DNA of 49,973 nucleotides from Actinomycetes bacterium (GCA_021795215.1 JAJYPS010000004.1:1-49973), one strand, 5' to 3'. Positions 24,969 to 33,954 are shown, counted from the stretch's first letter. Notes: a model not told the origin generated them from the letters alone. Numbers and translations are program-made.

Positions 24969-26474
24969 GTGCCGGTCGACCCTACGGTAAAGACGTCCTT
25001 CGGAATGCTGTCCGGCACCGAGACGCCTTCTGAAGTGCTCAAGTTCCTGGGCGTTCCTTACGCGACGCCTCCCGTCGGGAGCCTGCGATTCAGGTCGCCC
25101 CAGCCGGTATCGCCCTGGACAGGAGTTCGACCGGCGGCACGCTTCTCACCGATGGCGATCCAACCCATAACTCCGATGGAGCATGCGCTCGGGGTCGCCG
25201 CTCATCCCATGTCGGAGGACTGCCTGTACCTGAACATATGGACTCCTTCGGTCGACGGCCGCCTGCCGGTCATGGTGTGGCTCCACGGCGGAGCGTTCAC
25301 CAACGGTTCCGGCTCGGTCCCGTGGTACGACGGCGAGAACCTCGCTCGGCAGCACCAGGTCGTAGTGGTCACCCTGAACTACCGGTTGGGAGTGTTCGGC
25401 TTCCTCGATCTCGCCGGTTACGACCCCGAGACTTTCGAGGGTTCGGCCAACGCGGGGGTCTTGGACCAAAAGGCCGCTCTGGAGTGGGTCAGGGACAACA
25501 TCGGCAGCTTCGGCGGCGATCCGGCAAGGGTTTGCGTGTTCGGCCAATCGGCCGGCGCGATAAGCATCGCAGCGCTGATCTCCATTCCCGCCGCGGCCGA
25601 CCTCTTCGGCAGGGCGATCCTGCAGTCGGGCATCACGGCAGGAGTGGTCGACCGCGACCAGTCAGTCTCCCGGACGCGGTCGATCCTCGACCGTCTGGGC
25701 GTGGAGCGTGTCGACCGACAGAAGGACCGAGAGAAGCTTGCGTCCATTCCCGCAGCAGAGCTCCTGGCGGCGCAGGAGTCGACCGCCCTCGCCCACCCGC
25801 TCGCAATGCCTTTCGGGCCGGCCGTCGACGGGTCGCTTTTGCGCCGTCAGCCGATCGAAGCTATTCGGGGCGGTGCTGCACGTGACATAGAGCTCCTCGT
25901 GGGTGCCAACGAAAACGAGACGCGCCTCTTCCGCCTGCTGCTTCCTTCCCTTTTGCAGCTCCAGGACCGGAGGCAGCTGGTGGCCAAGGCGAGCCTTCTC
26001 TTCGGGGCATCCCTGGCGGAGGAGATGGCGTCGGCCTGCGCAGAACTACTGCCCGGCGCGTCGCCCTCCGAGCAGTGGGAGACGATGCTCGACGCGGGCC
26101 AGTTCCACGCCAACGTCTCCCTGGTCGCTCAAGCCCAAACCGGTGCAGGAGGTCGCTGCTACACCTATCTTTTCGCCTGGCGATCACGAGCGCTCGGCGG
26201 CAGCCTGGGTGCCTGTCACGGTCTGGAGCTGCCCTTCGTGTTCGACAATCTCGACAGTACCGGAGCCGAAATGCTCACCGGCAGTGGCGAGGACCGCCGC
26301 GACGTCGCTTCCATGATGGCGGCCGCCTGGACGGCGTTCGCTCGCTCCGGCAGGCCGCAAGCAGACGGTCTACCTACGTGGACTCCGTACGAGCGAGGGA
26401 GACCTTCTACGATGGTGTTCGATTCGAATCCCCGAATGGCCGATCTGCCGATTCCGCCGTGGGATCGCCGGTGA
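24969..26474 (+). CDS. Type B carboxylesterase
   Basis: 501 residues of the carboxylesterase type B (COesterase) family, alpha/beta hydrolases acting on carboxylic esters. Typical features are FLGVPYATPPVGSLRFR near the N-terminus, SEDCLYLNIWTP, the oxyanion stretch VWLHGGAF, and the nucleophile elbow FGQSAGA (Ser about 196). GANENETR carries the Glu and GACHGLELPFVF the His. No signal peptide, so cytoplasmic. GTG 24969 is directly preceded by a -10-like box. It is divergent from the MFS gene. Confidence 0.9.
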   Translation: MPVDPTVKTSFGMLSGTETPSEVLKFLGVPYATPPVGSLRFRSPQPVSPWTGVRPAARFSPMAIQPITPMEHALGVAAHPMSEDCLYLNIWTPSVDGRLPVMVWLHGGAFTNGSGSVPWYDGENLARQHQVVVVTLNYRLGVFGFLDLAGYDPETFEGSANAGVLDQKAALEWVRDNIGSFGGDPARVCVFGQSAGAISIAALISIPAAADLFGRAILQSGITAGVVDRDQSVSRTRSILDRLGVERVDRQKDREKLASIPAAELLAAQESTALAHPLAMPFGPAVDGSLLRRQPIEAIRGGAARDIELLVGANENETRLFRLLLPSLLQLQDRRQLVAKASLLFGASLAEEMASACAELLPGASPSEQWETMLDAGQFHANVSLVAQAQTGAGGRCYTYLFAWRSRALGGSLGACHGLELPFVFDNLDSTGAEMLTGSGEDRRDVASMMAAAWTAFARSGRPQADGLPTWTPYERGRPSTMVFDSNPRMADLPIPPWDRR

Positions 26475-26548
26475 AGCAGCGGTAAAGCCAGCCCAGTATC
26501 CCCTCAAGCTTCGGAGCTTGTCTTCCGATAGATACGTGAGGAGGAACT

Positions 26549-27019
26549 TTGACTGCATTGAGTCCTTTTTATCCTTTGCCCGAAGCAGGTGGAGCGCCCG
26601 ACCGGGTGGACCCTGTGGCGGTGCGAGTCCTGATCGTCGACGACGACCCCAAGATCCGGCGGATAATCAGTATCTGCCTTTCCCTCGAATCGGGTTTCGA
26701 AGTGGTAGGAGAAGCGTCGGGCGGGGCGGAAGCGGTGAAGCTGGCCGCCACGTCGCGACCGGACGTAGTCCTGCTGGACCTGGAGATGCCGGGCATGAAC
26801 GGGCTCGCTGCAATGCCGGCGATACGCCGGGAGGTGCCCGACGCGAAGATAGCCGTCCTGTCCGCCTTTCCGGATCCCTTCACGTTGGGCGATGCCCTCT
26901 CCCGAGGCGCCGACACCTACCTGGACAAGGCGATGGGCCTGGCCGAGCTGCCGGCTGTCCTGAGGAGCCTGGTGGAGCCGGACGGCCAGGACGACGACCC
27001 CTCGTCCCTCACGCCGTAG
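26549..27019 (+). CDS. Stand-alone response regulator receiver protein
   Basis: 156 residues: a 25-residue Pro/Ala-rich leader, then one REC domain and a short acidic tail. Phosphorylation site residues are intact: acidic pocket DDD (31-33), D77 (VVLLDLEMPG), S105 and K127. No output domain follows, so it would act through protein contacts, as CheY and Spo0F do. TTG 26549 has a strong GAGGAGG about 4 nt upstream. No kinase is adjacent. Its 3' end overlaps the end of the convergent VirD4-like gene by 11 bp. A link to the secretion locus is only positional. Confidence 0.83.
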   Translation: MTALSPFYPLPEAGGAPDRVDPVAVRVLIVDDDPKIRRIISICLSLESGFEVVGEASGGAEAVKLAATSRPDVVLLDLEMPGMNGLAAMPAIRREVPDAKIAVLSAFPDPFTLGDALSRGADTYLDKAMGLAELPAVLRSLVEPDGQDDDPSSLTP

Positions 27020-28649
27020 CGCATTGCCCCGGCGCCGAGCCGCCGACCCGAGCCCGAAGGCCCGGGTCGGCGAAGTACGGCCGAAGGCGCAGCTCGACCG
27101 GCGGCAGGTGCCCGTACACCAGCAGAGCGTGGCCTGGGCGTATGCGGCGGATCATATCCGGCGGTGCGAGGCGACGAGAGACCGGGGACACGGTCGTGGA
27201 GAAGCCGCCCCTGGCGTCCCGAGACCGTGAGGACGACATCACGTCCGCCTCCCCTGCCAACATGCTGACCTGGTCCAGGGTCACCTGGTCAGATACCCCG
27301 GACAGGATCAGCTTCGCCCTGTGGTTGTTGAACACGGTGGCGGCCCTGACTCCGTAGCGCGCGGCCACCTGCGCCAGGTCCTGGAACACCGTGAGCAGCT
27401 GAATGCCGTGTCCGGCGGCGGTGGCAGCGAGAGTGTCGAGATCGGCCAGGGGGGCGATGTTCGCAGCCTCGTCCAGAACGACCAGAAGGGGGCGAGCCAG
27501 CGGAGCGCCGCTTCGGGTGGCGGCCGAGTACGCCCGTCGCAGCACCTCTTCGATGAGCGAACTGAACAACGGCCTCAGGCGCGACTGGTCGTGCGCCGGG
27601 GCGCACAGGTAGAGCGTGTCGGAGCCACCAGCCAGAAGCTGTCCTATGTCGACCGACCGCGAAGCAGGCGCCGGGGGGCGGTCCGCGAAGGACTCGAGCA
27701 CCGTCTCGGCCGTGGTGTAGACAGAACTTCGTTGGCGCTCCTCCCTGCCCCACGACGCCTGCGCCGCCTGAAGCGCTTCGTCCGACCCCGCGGCTCGCAG
27801 GAGCTCGTACGCCTCGCCCATCTCCTGGGTGTCCACCCAGCGAGCGACGTCCTCCATCCCGAGCCCGCCGCGAGCGGCGGCCAGGAGCAGAGGCGCCAGC
27901 AGCTTCGCAGCCAAGGAGTACCAGAAGTCGGCCTCGTCGAGGCGTCCCTCGCCCACGCGAGCAGACTGGCACATCGTGGCAGCGATCCTGCGCGCGGCCG
28001 GCCAGGAGTGCGCTCCGCCCAGCGGGCACCAATCCGCCGTCTCGTAGCCGGTGCTGCCGGTCGGGTCGAAGACCGACACCGTCCCCAAGGTGGCTCTCCA
28101 GCCGAACGTGCTTCGGAGCAGGTCCGATTTCACGCTCGCAGCCAGCACAGGACCGTCCCATTCGAGAATGGTCGGTATGGCGAGCCCGGACGTCTTCATC
28201 GTCTGGCTCGGTCCGACCACCACCAACGACTGGTTCGGCTCGCACGCCAGGAGCTCCCTTCCCACTTTCCCGAGCACCAGCCGACCCCGCTCCGCCGCCG
28301 CCACTCGCAGGGGTGCCACATCCGCGGCGGTTGCCCAACGAGCCTGCATACCGCCGCTCCCGGCCCGCCCCTTGGACAACCCCGCAGCGGCTCGACCGGC
28401 GGCGGACCAGTGGCCGGACGGTCGGTCGGAGGAACCGAACCCCGCTGGCGACGAGAGCAGGCGATACAGCACCGGGACGGCGACCACCGCCGCGAGCACA
28501 AGGACCGGGGCGGCGCCAGAGCCGACCAGACGAGACCACTGGCATGCGCCGGCGATCACCGCAAGCGCCGACGAACCCAACAGGCCGGCGACGGAAAGGT
28601 AGCGCTGTCTCCGCCACGCCGTGTCGCCGTGCCGCCCAGGAGCGCTCAC
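27009..28649 (-). CDS. VirD4/TraG-like coupling ATPase of a T4SS
   Basis: 546 residues. Two N-terminal membrane helices (about 18-36 and 46-65) precede a cytoplasmic P-loop ATPase. The Walker A position reads GPSQTMKT (146-153): the usual Gly before Lys is Met. PTILEWDGPVLAASVKSDLL, which follows, is typical of actinobacterial VirD4/TraG proteins, and Walker B is LLVVLDEAANIAP. A C-terminal TraM-recognition-like part follows. Coupling proteins bring DNA or protein substrates to the T4SS channel. GTG 28649 overlaps the VirB4-like stop (GTGA); longer starts read into that gene. It is the last gene of the T4SS operon. Confidence 0.85.
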   Translation of the reverse strand: MSAPGRHGDTAWRRQRYLSVAGLLGSSALAVIAGACQWSRLVGSGAAPVLVLAAVVAVPVLYRLLSSPAGFGSSDRPSGHWSAAGRAAAGLSKGRAGSGGMQARWATAADVAPLRVAAAERGRLVLGKVGRELLACEPNQSLVVVGPSQTMKTSGLAIPTILEWDGPVLAASVKSDLLRSTFGWRATLGTVSVFDPTGSTGYETADWCPLGGAHSWPAARRIAATMCQSARVGEGRLDEADFWYSLAAKLLAPLLLAAARGGLGMEDVARWVDTQEMGEAYELLRAAGSDEALQAAQASWGREERQRSSVYTTAETVLESFADRPPAPASRSVDIGQLLAGGSDTLYLCAPAHDQSRLRPLFSSLIEEVLRRAYSAATRSGAPLARPLLVVLDEAANIAPLADLDTLAATAAGHGIQLLTVFQDLAQVAARYGVRAATVFNNHRAKLILSGVSDQVTLDQVSMLAGEADVMSSSRSRDARGGFSTTVSPVSRRLAPPDMIRRIRPGHALLVYGHLPPVELRLRPYFADPGLRARVGGSAPGQCATA

Positions 28650-29977
28650 CTCGCTTCCGGGCGGGAGGAGGCTCCGGCGGTAACGGGCCGTAGGGGCCAG
28701 AACCCAGTACCCCGAGGATGTGCGGCGACACCTCCCGTCTCCGTCGCTCTTGGCACTTGGCCCATCGCCGCGTCGGTGTCCACCAGGGCTCGCTCCTCTC
28801 CCCCGAGCCGGTGGCGGACCAAGAAGGAGCGCCCGCCGACCTTCCAAAGCGCCAGGCCGCGGCCAAGTCGGGGGAGCAGGCTCTCCTCCGAAGACCCCAG
28901 GTCCAGCAGCGATGCCGCTCGTCTGGCCTCCGACGCTGGTTGGGCGAAGATCACCTTCGTCTCGGAGTCGAGCAGGAGGCCTTCCGCCAGACCCGCCACC
29001 TGGCTGCCACGAGGACCCACGGCGGCCAGATCGGTCGCCCGATGGACCACCACGACATTCGACACACCCCAGGCCCGGCTCAACTTCCAACTGGCCTGCA
29101 GCCACCGGGCGGTGGTGAGCTCGGACAGGAGCGCCCATGCTTCGTCGACCACCACGTAGCGCTTCACGCCGTCACCGGTCATGAGCCTCGCCCCCATCCA
29201 GGCGAGAGCGCACGTCATCAGCACACCCAGCCCCTTGGACCCGTAGAGGGGAGACAGGTCCAGCACCACCAAGGGAGCATCAAGATCGAGGCCCGGCGTG
29301 GTGGGGCCGTCGAACAGGCCTGCCAGATCGCCGTTCACGAGACGCCGCAACTCGAGCGCCACATCTCGCCCGTCCTCCGCCAGTGCGCGGACGTCGGTCG
29401 AGAGCGCCGACGCCGAAAACTGGGTCGGGCGCATGAGCTGGTCCACCACCGCCGGCACCGTTGTGGGCGGCTGTTCGCGGGCTGCCATCGTCACGGCCGC
29501 CACCACTGCAGCCCTCTCTCGTGGCGTGACGCTACGGCGCATGGTCACCTCCGCCAGTGAGCAGAGCAGGTCCGCCCCGCCACCAGGCCCCGCTCCGGAG
29601 CCTCCGGCGGCGTCCAGAGGGTTCAACCTCACCTGCCCTCCGGGTGCTATCCGGATCGGTCGTACACCCCACGCAGCTGCGAGGGCTCCGTACTCACCCT
29701 TCGGGTCGAGCACCCATCCCTGGCGACCCAACACGGCCTGCCGCCAGAGAAGGCTCTTGACCATCGCGGACTTTCCCCTCCCTATCTGTCCGACCACGGC
29801 CATGTTCGGGCTCGTCACGACACCTGCTGCGTACAGCTGGAACGGATCGAACCAGAAGGGGGCGCCGAACAGGTCCTGGCCCATGTAGCTGCCTGTCCTG
29901 CCGTAGCCCGGCTCCCCCCAGAAGGGGTGGGCCGCTGCCAGCTGTGCCGTCGTTGCCACGTGGCGAGGCAACTTCAC
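28646..29977 (-). CDS. VirB4-like ATPase (motor half only)
   Basis: 443 residues. A short N-terminal part leads into Walker A VVGQIGRGKSAM (63-70) and WVLDPKGEYGAL. The Walker B region is RYVVVDEAWALL (about 270), followed by RAWGVSNVVVVHRATDL. This is the C-terminal motor domain of VirB4/TrbE, which powers pilus assembly and substrate transport. At about 440 residues it is shorter than full VirB4 (about 600-800). The missing N-terminal half is probably supplied by the SCO6880-like neighbour, whose stop overlaps GTG 29977 (GTGA). The coupling GTGA at the other end leads into VirD4. Confidence 0.85.
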   Translation of the reverse strand: MKLPRHVATTAQLAAAHPFWGEPGYGRTGSYMGQDLFGAPFWFDPFQLYAAGVVTSPNMAVVGQIGRGKSAMVKSLLWRQAVLGRQGWVLDPKGEYGALAAAWGVRPIRIAPGGQVRLNPLDAAGGSGAGPGGGADLLCSLAEVTMRRSVTPRERAAVVAAVTMAAREQPPTTVPAVVDQLMRPTQFSASALSTDVRALAEDGRDVALELRRLVNGDLAGLFDGPTTPGLDLDAPLVVLDLSPLYGSKGLGVLMTCALAWMGARLMTGDGVKRYVVVDEAWALLSELTTARWLQASWKLSRAWGVSNVVVVHRATDLAAVGPRGSQVAGLAEGLLLDSETKVIFAQPASEARRAASLLDLGSSEESLLPRLGRGLALWKVGGRSFLVRHRLGGEERALVDTDAAMGQVPRATETGGVAAHPRGTGFWPLRPVTAGASSRPEAR

Positions 29978-31467
29978 GACAGGCCCCTGCCCAAGGGAAG
30001 CAGGCACGCCAAGCCGCTGTCTATTTGACCGTAAAGCCTCCTCAAGTCCAGCCCGGCCTGCGCCGCCACGCGTTCGACGCCGTCGCACGCTACCTCGAGC
30101 TCGTCCCGAGCAGCGGCGGCGACGCCCACGTATCCGGAGAACCTGAACTGCGCGTGGCCATCTGCCAGCTCGGCGGCCAGCCTGGCCGTTTGAGCGGCCT
30201 CCCTCTGCCGCCTGGCCGACACCACGAACCCGTGCCTCCTCCGCAACTCCGCCTCGGCTAGCTCCGCGGTCCGCGCCTGCTCCACGTCCCGGGCGGCTCG
30301 CAGGGCTGGCGTCGGTTCCAGGGTGGTCGACATCGTGATCCTGGCTCCTCGCTGGAACAGCAGTGGCGTGAGGAAATCGGGTCCCACTTCGGACCGCGGC
30401 CATTCGGCTACCCAGTAGGTAGCGTGCCAAGTGCCGCCGGTGCGGAGTGACGACCAGCGCCGCTCGATCGCCGTGGGCCAAGGCCAGCCAGGAGAATCGG
30501 CTCCTCGCCTGCCGCCCGGCCCGAACGGCGCCCGTGCCCGCAGTTCGGGCTCGGACGAGAACGCCTGCAGGACCGTCTCCGACAGCGCATCCGGGCCGAG
30601 TGGCCAAGCAGGTGCCAGGCCTGCCCGTTCCAGCTCCATGCACAGCGCAGAGATCCGATCGGCAAGCAGGTCGCAGGCGGCCAGATCGACACCTCCCCCC
30701 CCACGGACGGGCCGCCCAGCCCTGCGCTCCGACACGGTCAGGGCGACCAGGGTCTGCTGTGCCCAACTTCGATCCTCCCACTCCTCGAGGAGCGCTCTGT
30801 AGCTCTGCCCCCTGCGAGTCGGCTCCTCGGGAAGCGTCAAGGTGTCCGGCCCCGTGGTCAGAGCCGACGGCATCCGCCGTGCTATCCACTGAACGCGCCG
30901 GACGTCGTCGCTCTCTGCAGCCAGCGAAGCCAGCAGCCGGCCCCAGCCCGCGGACCGCCTCGCTCGCCCGGCACGCTCACCCAACATCGCTCCTGGTGCC
31001 TCCACCATCACCACAGCCGTGTATCGACGGTAACGCCCGTCGTGCACCACACCCAGCCTGGGCCTCCCCGGTGCAGGAGGGGCGGCGAACAGGTGCAGCC
31101 CCTCGAAACCGCTCCGCTGCTCCGTCCTGTGCCCGGTCCTGCCCTTCGCCCTCCCGTGGCCACCGACTGCCGTTCCGGCATAGGGACGGCGGCTCACCAC
31201 AACCGGTGCCCTCCTCTGCGCCAACCAGGCAAGGACCGCCGGTGACCACTGCAGAAGCGACCTTCCGCCCAGCGGCCACCTGGCAAACGCCACCGCGGCA
31301 GAGGCGACAGCGCAGCCGACGACCACTCCAACGGCGTCGGGAAGCATACGGAGGACCTCGACGGCAACAGCCAGGCCGACGGCCACGACAACCAGCTGCG
31401 ACGATTGCCAGCCACCCATCAGCCCTCGTTGGGACCTCGGGCCGAACTCGTAACGGCTCTCACTCAC
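29974..31467 (-). CDS. SCO6880-like T4SS protein (PrgI/VirB4 N-terminal-like)
   Basis: 497 residues. The N-terminus YEFGPRSQRGLMGGW precedes two membrane segments (about 22-60: LVVVAVGLAVAVEVL, VGVVVGCAVASAAVAFA). A long soluble part follows, with GLHLFAAPPAPGRPRLGVVHD. Layout and context match the actinobacterial SCO6880 family, in which a PrgI-like membrane anchor is joined to a VirB4 N-terminal-like domain. GTG 31467 is chosen because it overlaps the TrbL-like stop and the family-like sequence starts there. It would anchor the VirB4-like motor at the membrane (inference). Confidence 0.75.
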   Translation of the reverse strand: MSESRYEFGPRSQRGLMGGWQSSQLVVVAVGLAVAVEVLRMLPDAVGVVVGCAVASAAVAFARWPLGGRSLLQWSPAVLAWLAQRRAPVVVSRRPYAGTAVGGHGRAKGRTGHRTEQRSGFEGLHLFAAPPAPGRPRLGVVHDGRYRRYTAVVMVEAPGAMLGERAGRARRSAGWGRLLASLAAESDDVRRVQWIARRMPSALTTGPDTLTLPEEPTRRGQSYRALLEEWEDRSWAQQTLVALTVSERRAGRPVRGGGGVDLAACDLLADRISALCMELERAGLAPAWPLGPDALSETVLQAFSSEPELRARAPFGPGGRRGADSPGWPWPTAIERRWSSLRTGGTWHATYWVAEWPRSEVGPDFLTPLLFQRGARITMSTTLEPTPALRAARDVEQARTAELAEAELRRRHGFVVSARRQREAAQTARLAAELADGHAQFRFSGYVGVAAAARDELEVACDGVERVAAQAGLDLRRLYGQIDSGLACLLPLGRGLS

Positions 31468-32956
31468 CGGAGTCGGCCCACCAGTCCCCGTTCCCCCACG
31501 GGTCATCTCCAGCCTCCGTCTCGGACGTGTCGTGACTCCCGACCGATCGCTCGGGGCCACGGCGATCCACGTCCGCGCCCTCGACCTCCCGAGCGGCTGC
31601 GTCGAAGTCCGCCCGGTCGTTCGCCGTCCGCCCGGACGAGCCGGGGACGCCAGCGGGATCGTCCACCAGAGCCGCAGACCCGAGCGGCGGTTCCCCCCCG
31701 GCCAGCCGCCCATCGGGCAGGCCCCCTTCGGGCAGGCGACCGGTTCCCTCGCCGGCACCCTGCGACGAGCTCCCCTCCGACGTCCCTCCGTCGGCGGCTC
31801 CGTCCGGGACGGACCGTGCCGGCCTGACCGGTGGGATCCGACGCACCTCTCCGTTGGAGTACTCGATGCCTTCCCTTGCCAGCAGAGCTTCGAACTCGGC
31901 GGGCACGCCCGTCGGCTCGGCGAGCGGCGGAAACGACGGCTCGTTGCTCGGGTCGAGCACCCCGTCCTCCCCCCCGGTCATCTGCGCGAGGCGAGAGCCC
32001 AGGGATGCCGCTGCGGGAACGGCGCGGAGCGCCCTCCGGCCGGTCCCCTCCAGATGGCCGACCGCTCCGGACTCGATGAACGGAACCATCCTCAGCAGTG
32101 CGAACGGCGAGAACGTGGCCATCAGCAGGAGCGCCGCACCGCTGAGCAGGCTGGCCACGTCCAGATGGCGGCCGCCGGACACCATCGCCGAGGCGCCGAG
32201 GGCCAGCACGGCGACCATCACCAGCTTGGAAAAGATCAGCGCCATCAGGGTCTCGGCCAGCCGTCTCGCCCAAGCAGTGGTCACCGGCCAGATCATGCCG
32301 GCCAGCGCCAGAGGCATGAACATCGTCGCCGCCAGGATGGCCGCCGATCGCAGGATCAGCTCCAGCCACAACCCGAGCGACGCCGCTCCGAGGAGGGCGG
32401 CCAGTACGAGCGTCACCAATGGTGGCGCCGAAGGGCCGGTGCCCCCTACGCCTCCGGCCAGCTGCGTCATCAGCGCTGCGGGATCGAAGCCCGAGGAGCG
32501 GGCCAGATCCCGGCTCAACACGTTCGTGACGGCCACCGCTACCTGAACCAGGCCGAGAGAAGCCGCTCCGAGGACCGCCGCCAAGGGAAGCTGCAGCACG
32601 ACCGCTCGCACGATCGCCCCCGTGTCCTGGCGAACCACGCCTTGCATCACCGCTCCGAGCAGAAGGGGGAGGGCGACGAATCCTGCGACGTCCTCCATCA
32701 GCCGTGCGTGGCCCGCGAACCAGGGCGCTCCCAACGGTGGCTCGGACGACGTCGACAGGACGTGTCCCACTTGGTCGAGCAGCCACGCTGCTGCCGCGTC
32801 GAAGGACTTGCCAATCGCGCCGAGCAGCGCCACAGCCGCAGCGCCGAGCAGGGACGACCCGGGACCGGCGCACGACACGGCGCCCGTACCGCACGACGGC
32901 ACCGCCTGGTGCAGGAGCGCCTGATGCACGCCCGGCTGCGTTACGTGAAGGCTCAA
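31460..32956 (-). CDS. TrbL/VirB6-like polytopic membrane protein
   Basis: 498 residues. Residues about 25-330 hold six to eight hydrophobic segments, such as LLGAAAVALLGAI, VAGFVALPLLLGAVMQGVV and LAATMFMPLALAGMIWPVTT. This is the TrbL/VirB6 pattern for the inner-membrane channel of a T4SS. The C-terminal 170 residues are a Pro/Gly/Glu/Asp-rich, probably disordered cytoplasmic tail ending WWADSGE. TTG 32956 overlaps the stop of the small membrane protein (TTGA), with AAGG just upstream. GTG 32929 is an alternative. Its stop region overlaps the next start. Confidence 0.8.
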   Translation of the reverse strand: MSLHVTQPGVHQALLHQAVPSCGTGAVSCAGPGSSLLGAAAVALLGAIGKSFDAAAAWLLDQVGHVLSTSSEPPLGAPWFAGHARLMEDVAGFVALPLLLGAVMQGVVRQDTGAIVRAVVLQLPLAAVLGAASLGLVQVAVAVTNVLSRDLARSSGFDPAALMTQLAGGVGGTGPSAPPLVTLVLAALLGAASLGLWLELILRSAAILAATMFMPLALAGMIWPVTTAWARRLAETLMALIFSKLVMVAVLALGASAMVSGGRHLDVASLLSGAALLLMATFSPFALLRMVPFIESGAVGHLEGTGRRALRAVPAAASLGSRLAQMTGGEDGVLDPSNEPSFPPLAEPTGVPAEFEALLAREGIEYSNGEVRRIPPVRPARSVPDGAADGGTSEGSSSQGAGEGTGRLPEGGLPDGRLAGGEPPLGSAALVDDPAGVPGSSGRTANDRADFDAAAREVEGADVDRRGPERSVGSHDTSETEAGDDPWGNGDWWADSGE

Positions 32957-33246
32957 TGGACCTTGGTCCCGGCGTGGTAGAAGAAGCGCACGACCGCCGG
33001 AGCGGCACCGATGGCCAACGCCGCCACGCTCGACACCAGCACGGCCCGCCTGCCTGCGAAGGCGTGCTGGTAGTTCTGCGAATGGGCTCCGAGCGCCCAC
33101 GTGGCGGCGCCGATCAGGAGGCCCGCCAGCGCGGCCATCAGCGCCCACGCCGACAGACCGTCCACCAGGCTGGTCAGCACGGGGCCGCCAGGCAGGGCGC
33201 CCAGGTTCGGAGACAGGGCGGGCAGAGCAACGGCGAGCGATGACAT
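32953..33246 (-). CDS. Small two- to three-helix membrane protein (DUF6112/VirB2-like)
   Basis: 97 residues: an N-terminal hydrophobic segment, a central helix ALMAALAGLLIGAATWALGA, a basic loop (SQNYQHAFAGRRA) and a last helix AVLVSSVAALAIGAAPAVV. Size and layout match the small membrane proteins that open actinobacterial T4SS operons and are thought to be pilin-like (VirB2/DUF6112). ATG 33246 has GGAGG 7 nt upstream; GTG 33249 is an in-frame alternative. It is the first gene of the T4SS operon, behind a clear promoter. Confidence 0.72.
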   Translation of the reverse strand: MSSLAVALPALSPNLGALPGGPVLTSLVDGLSAWALMAALAGLLIGAATWALGAHSQNYQHAFAGRRAVLVSSVAALAIGAAPAVVRFFYHAGTKVH

Positions 33247-33282
33247 CACGGCACCTCCGGGGACGACAATCTGACGCCGCCG

Positions 33283-33311
33283 ATCCTATAGAGCGGCCCA
33301 TGGCATTTCAA
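33283..33311 (-). promoter_or_regulatory. Sigma-70-type promoter of the T4SS operon
   Basis: On the minus strand TTGAAA (33311-33306) and TAGGAT (33288-33283) are exactly 17 bp apart, about 37 bp before ATG 33246. It is the best -35/-10 pair I noticed in the window. The divergent lytic transglycosylase gene starts 44 bp beyond it. Confidence 0.65.
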
Positions 33312-33354
33312 TGCGTTTCACTGACTACGGTGTCGACATGGCGAAGGGTGGGCA

Positions 33355-33954
33355 GTGGAACAGACCCGGACGGTGATCGCACTGGCCGGGTTGGCGTTGG
33401 TCGGAGGGGCTCCCCTGGCAGCCGGTGCCGCAACCGTGACGATCGGCATGTCGCTCGTCGCGGTCGGGTCGATCGCAGGCGTGGGGAGCGGCATCGGCAC
33501 GGCCACGTCGTCCGCTGCTGCCTACGGTCCGCCTCCGGTCACTCCGATCAGCGCGGCTCCGGGCTACGCGAGGCCGATACCTCCTCGGATGCTCGCGCTC
33601 TACCGTTGGGCCGCCCCCAGCTGTCCCGGCCTGCCGTGGCAGGTACTGGCCGGTATCGGTCGCGTCGAAACCGATCACAACCTGGCCGACGGAATCTCCA
33701 CCGCCGGTGCGGAAGGGCCGATGCAGTTCATGCCGGCAACGTTCGCCGCCTACGGAGCAGACTCCGGCGACGGCGACGCTGCCAATATCTGGGACCCCGC
33801 CGATTCGGTGCTGACCGCGGCCCGGTACCTCTGCGTCAACGGAGCCGGTAGCCCGGCCGGCATAAGGGGGGCTCTGTGGGCCTACAACCACTCCTCCGCC
33901 TACGGCTCGGAGGTCCTGCTCTACGCAGCGCGCTACACGAGACTTTACGGCTGA
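33355..33954 (+). CDS. Lytic transglycosylase (SLT/MltB-like), secreted
   Basis: 199 residues. An N-terminal hydrophobic segment (VIALAGLALVGGAPLAAGAA) is a signal peptide or anchor. A low-complexity linker leads to a lysozyme-like domain from about residue 70: LPWQVLAGIGRVETDHN holds the catalytic Glu, GPMQFMPATFAAYG the second signature, and ALWAYNHS follows. Such enzymes cut peptidoglycan glycan strands. GTG 33355 has AAGGG 7 nt upstream. It is divergent from the T4SS operon and probably opens the wall for its apparatus, like VirB1 (inference). There is no phage gene nearby, so a phage endolysin is unlikely. Confidence 0.83.
   Translation: MEQTRTVIALAGLALVGGAPLAAGAATVTIGMSLVAVGSIAGVGSGIGTATSSAAAYGPPPVTPISAAPGYARPIPPRMLALYRWAAPSCPGLPWQVLAGIGRVETDHNLADGISTAGAEGPMQFMPATFAAYGADSGDGDAANIWDPADSVLTAARYLCVNGAGSPAGIRGALWAYNHSSAYGSEVLLYAARYTRLYG

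Noticed and set aside
33355..33954. Phage endolysin / prophage
   Set aside because: No holin, terminase, capsid or integrase nearby; divergence from a T4SS operon explains the lytic transglycosylase better.
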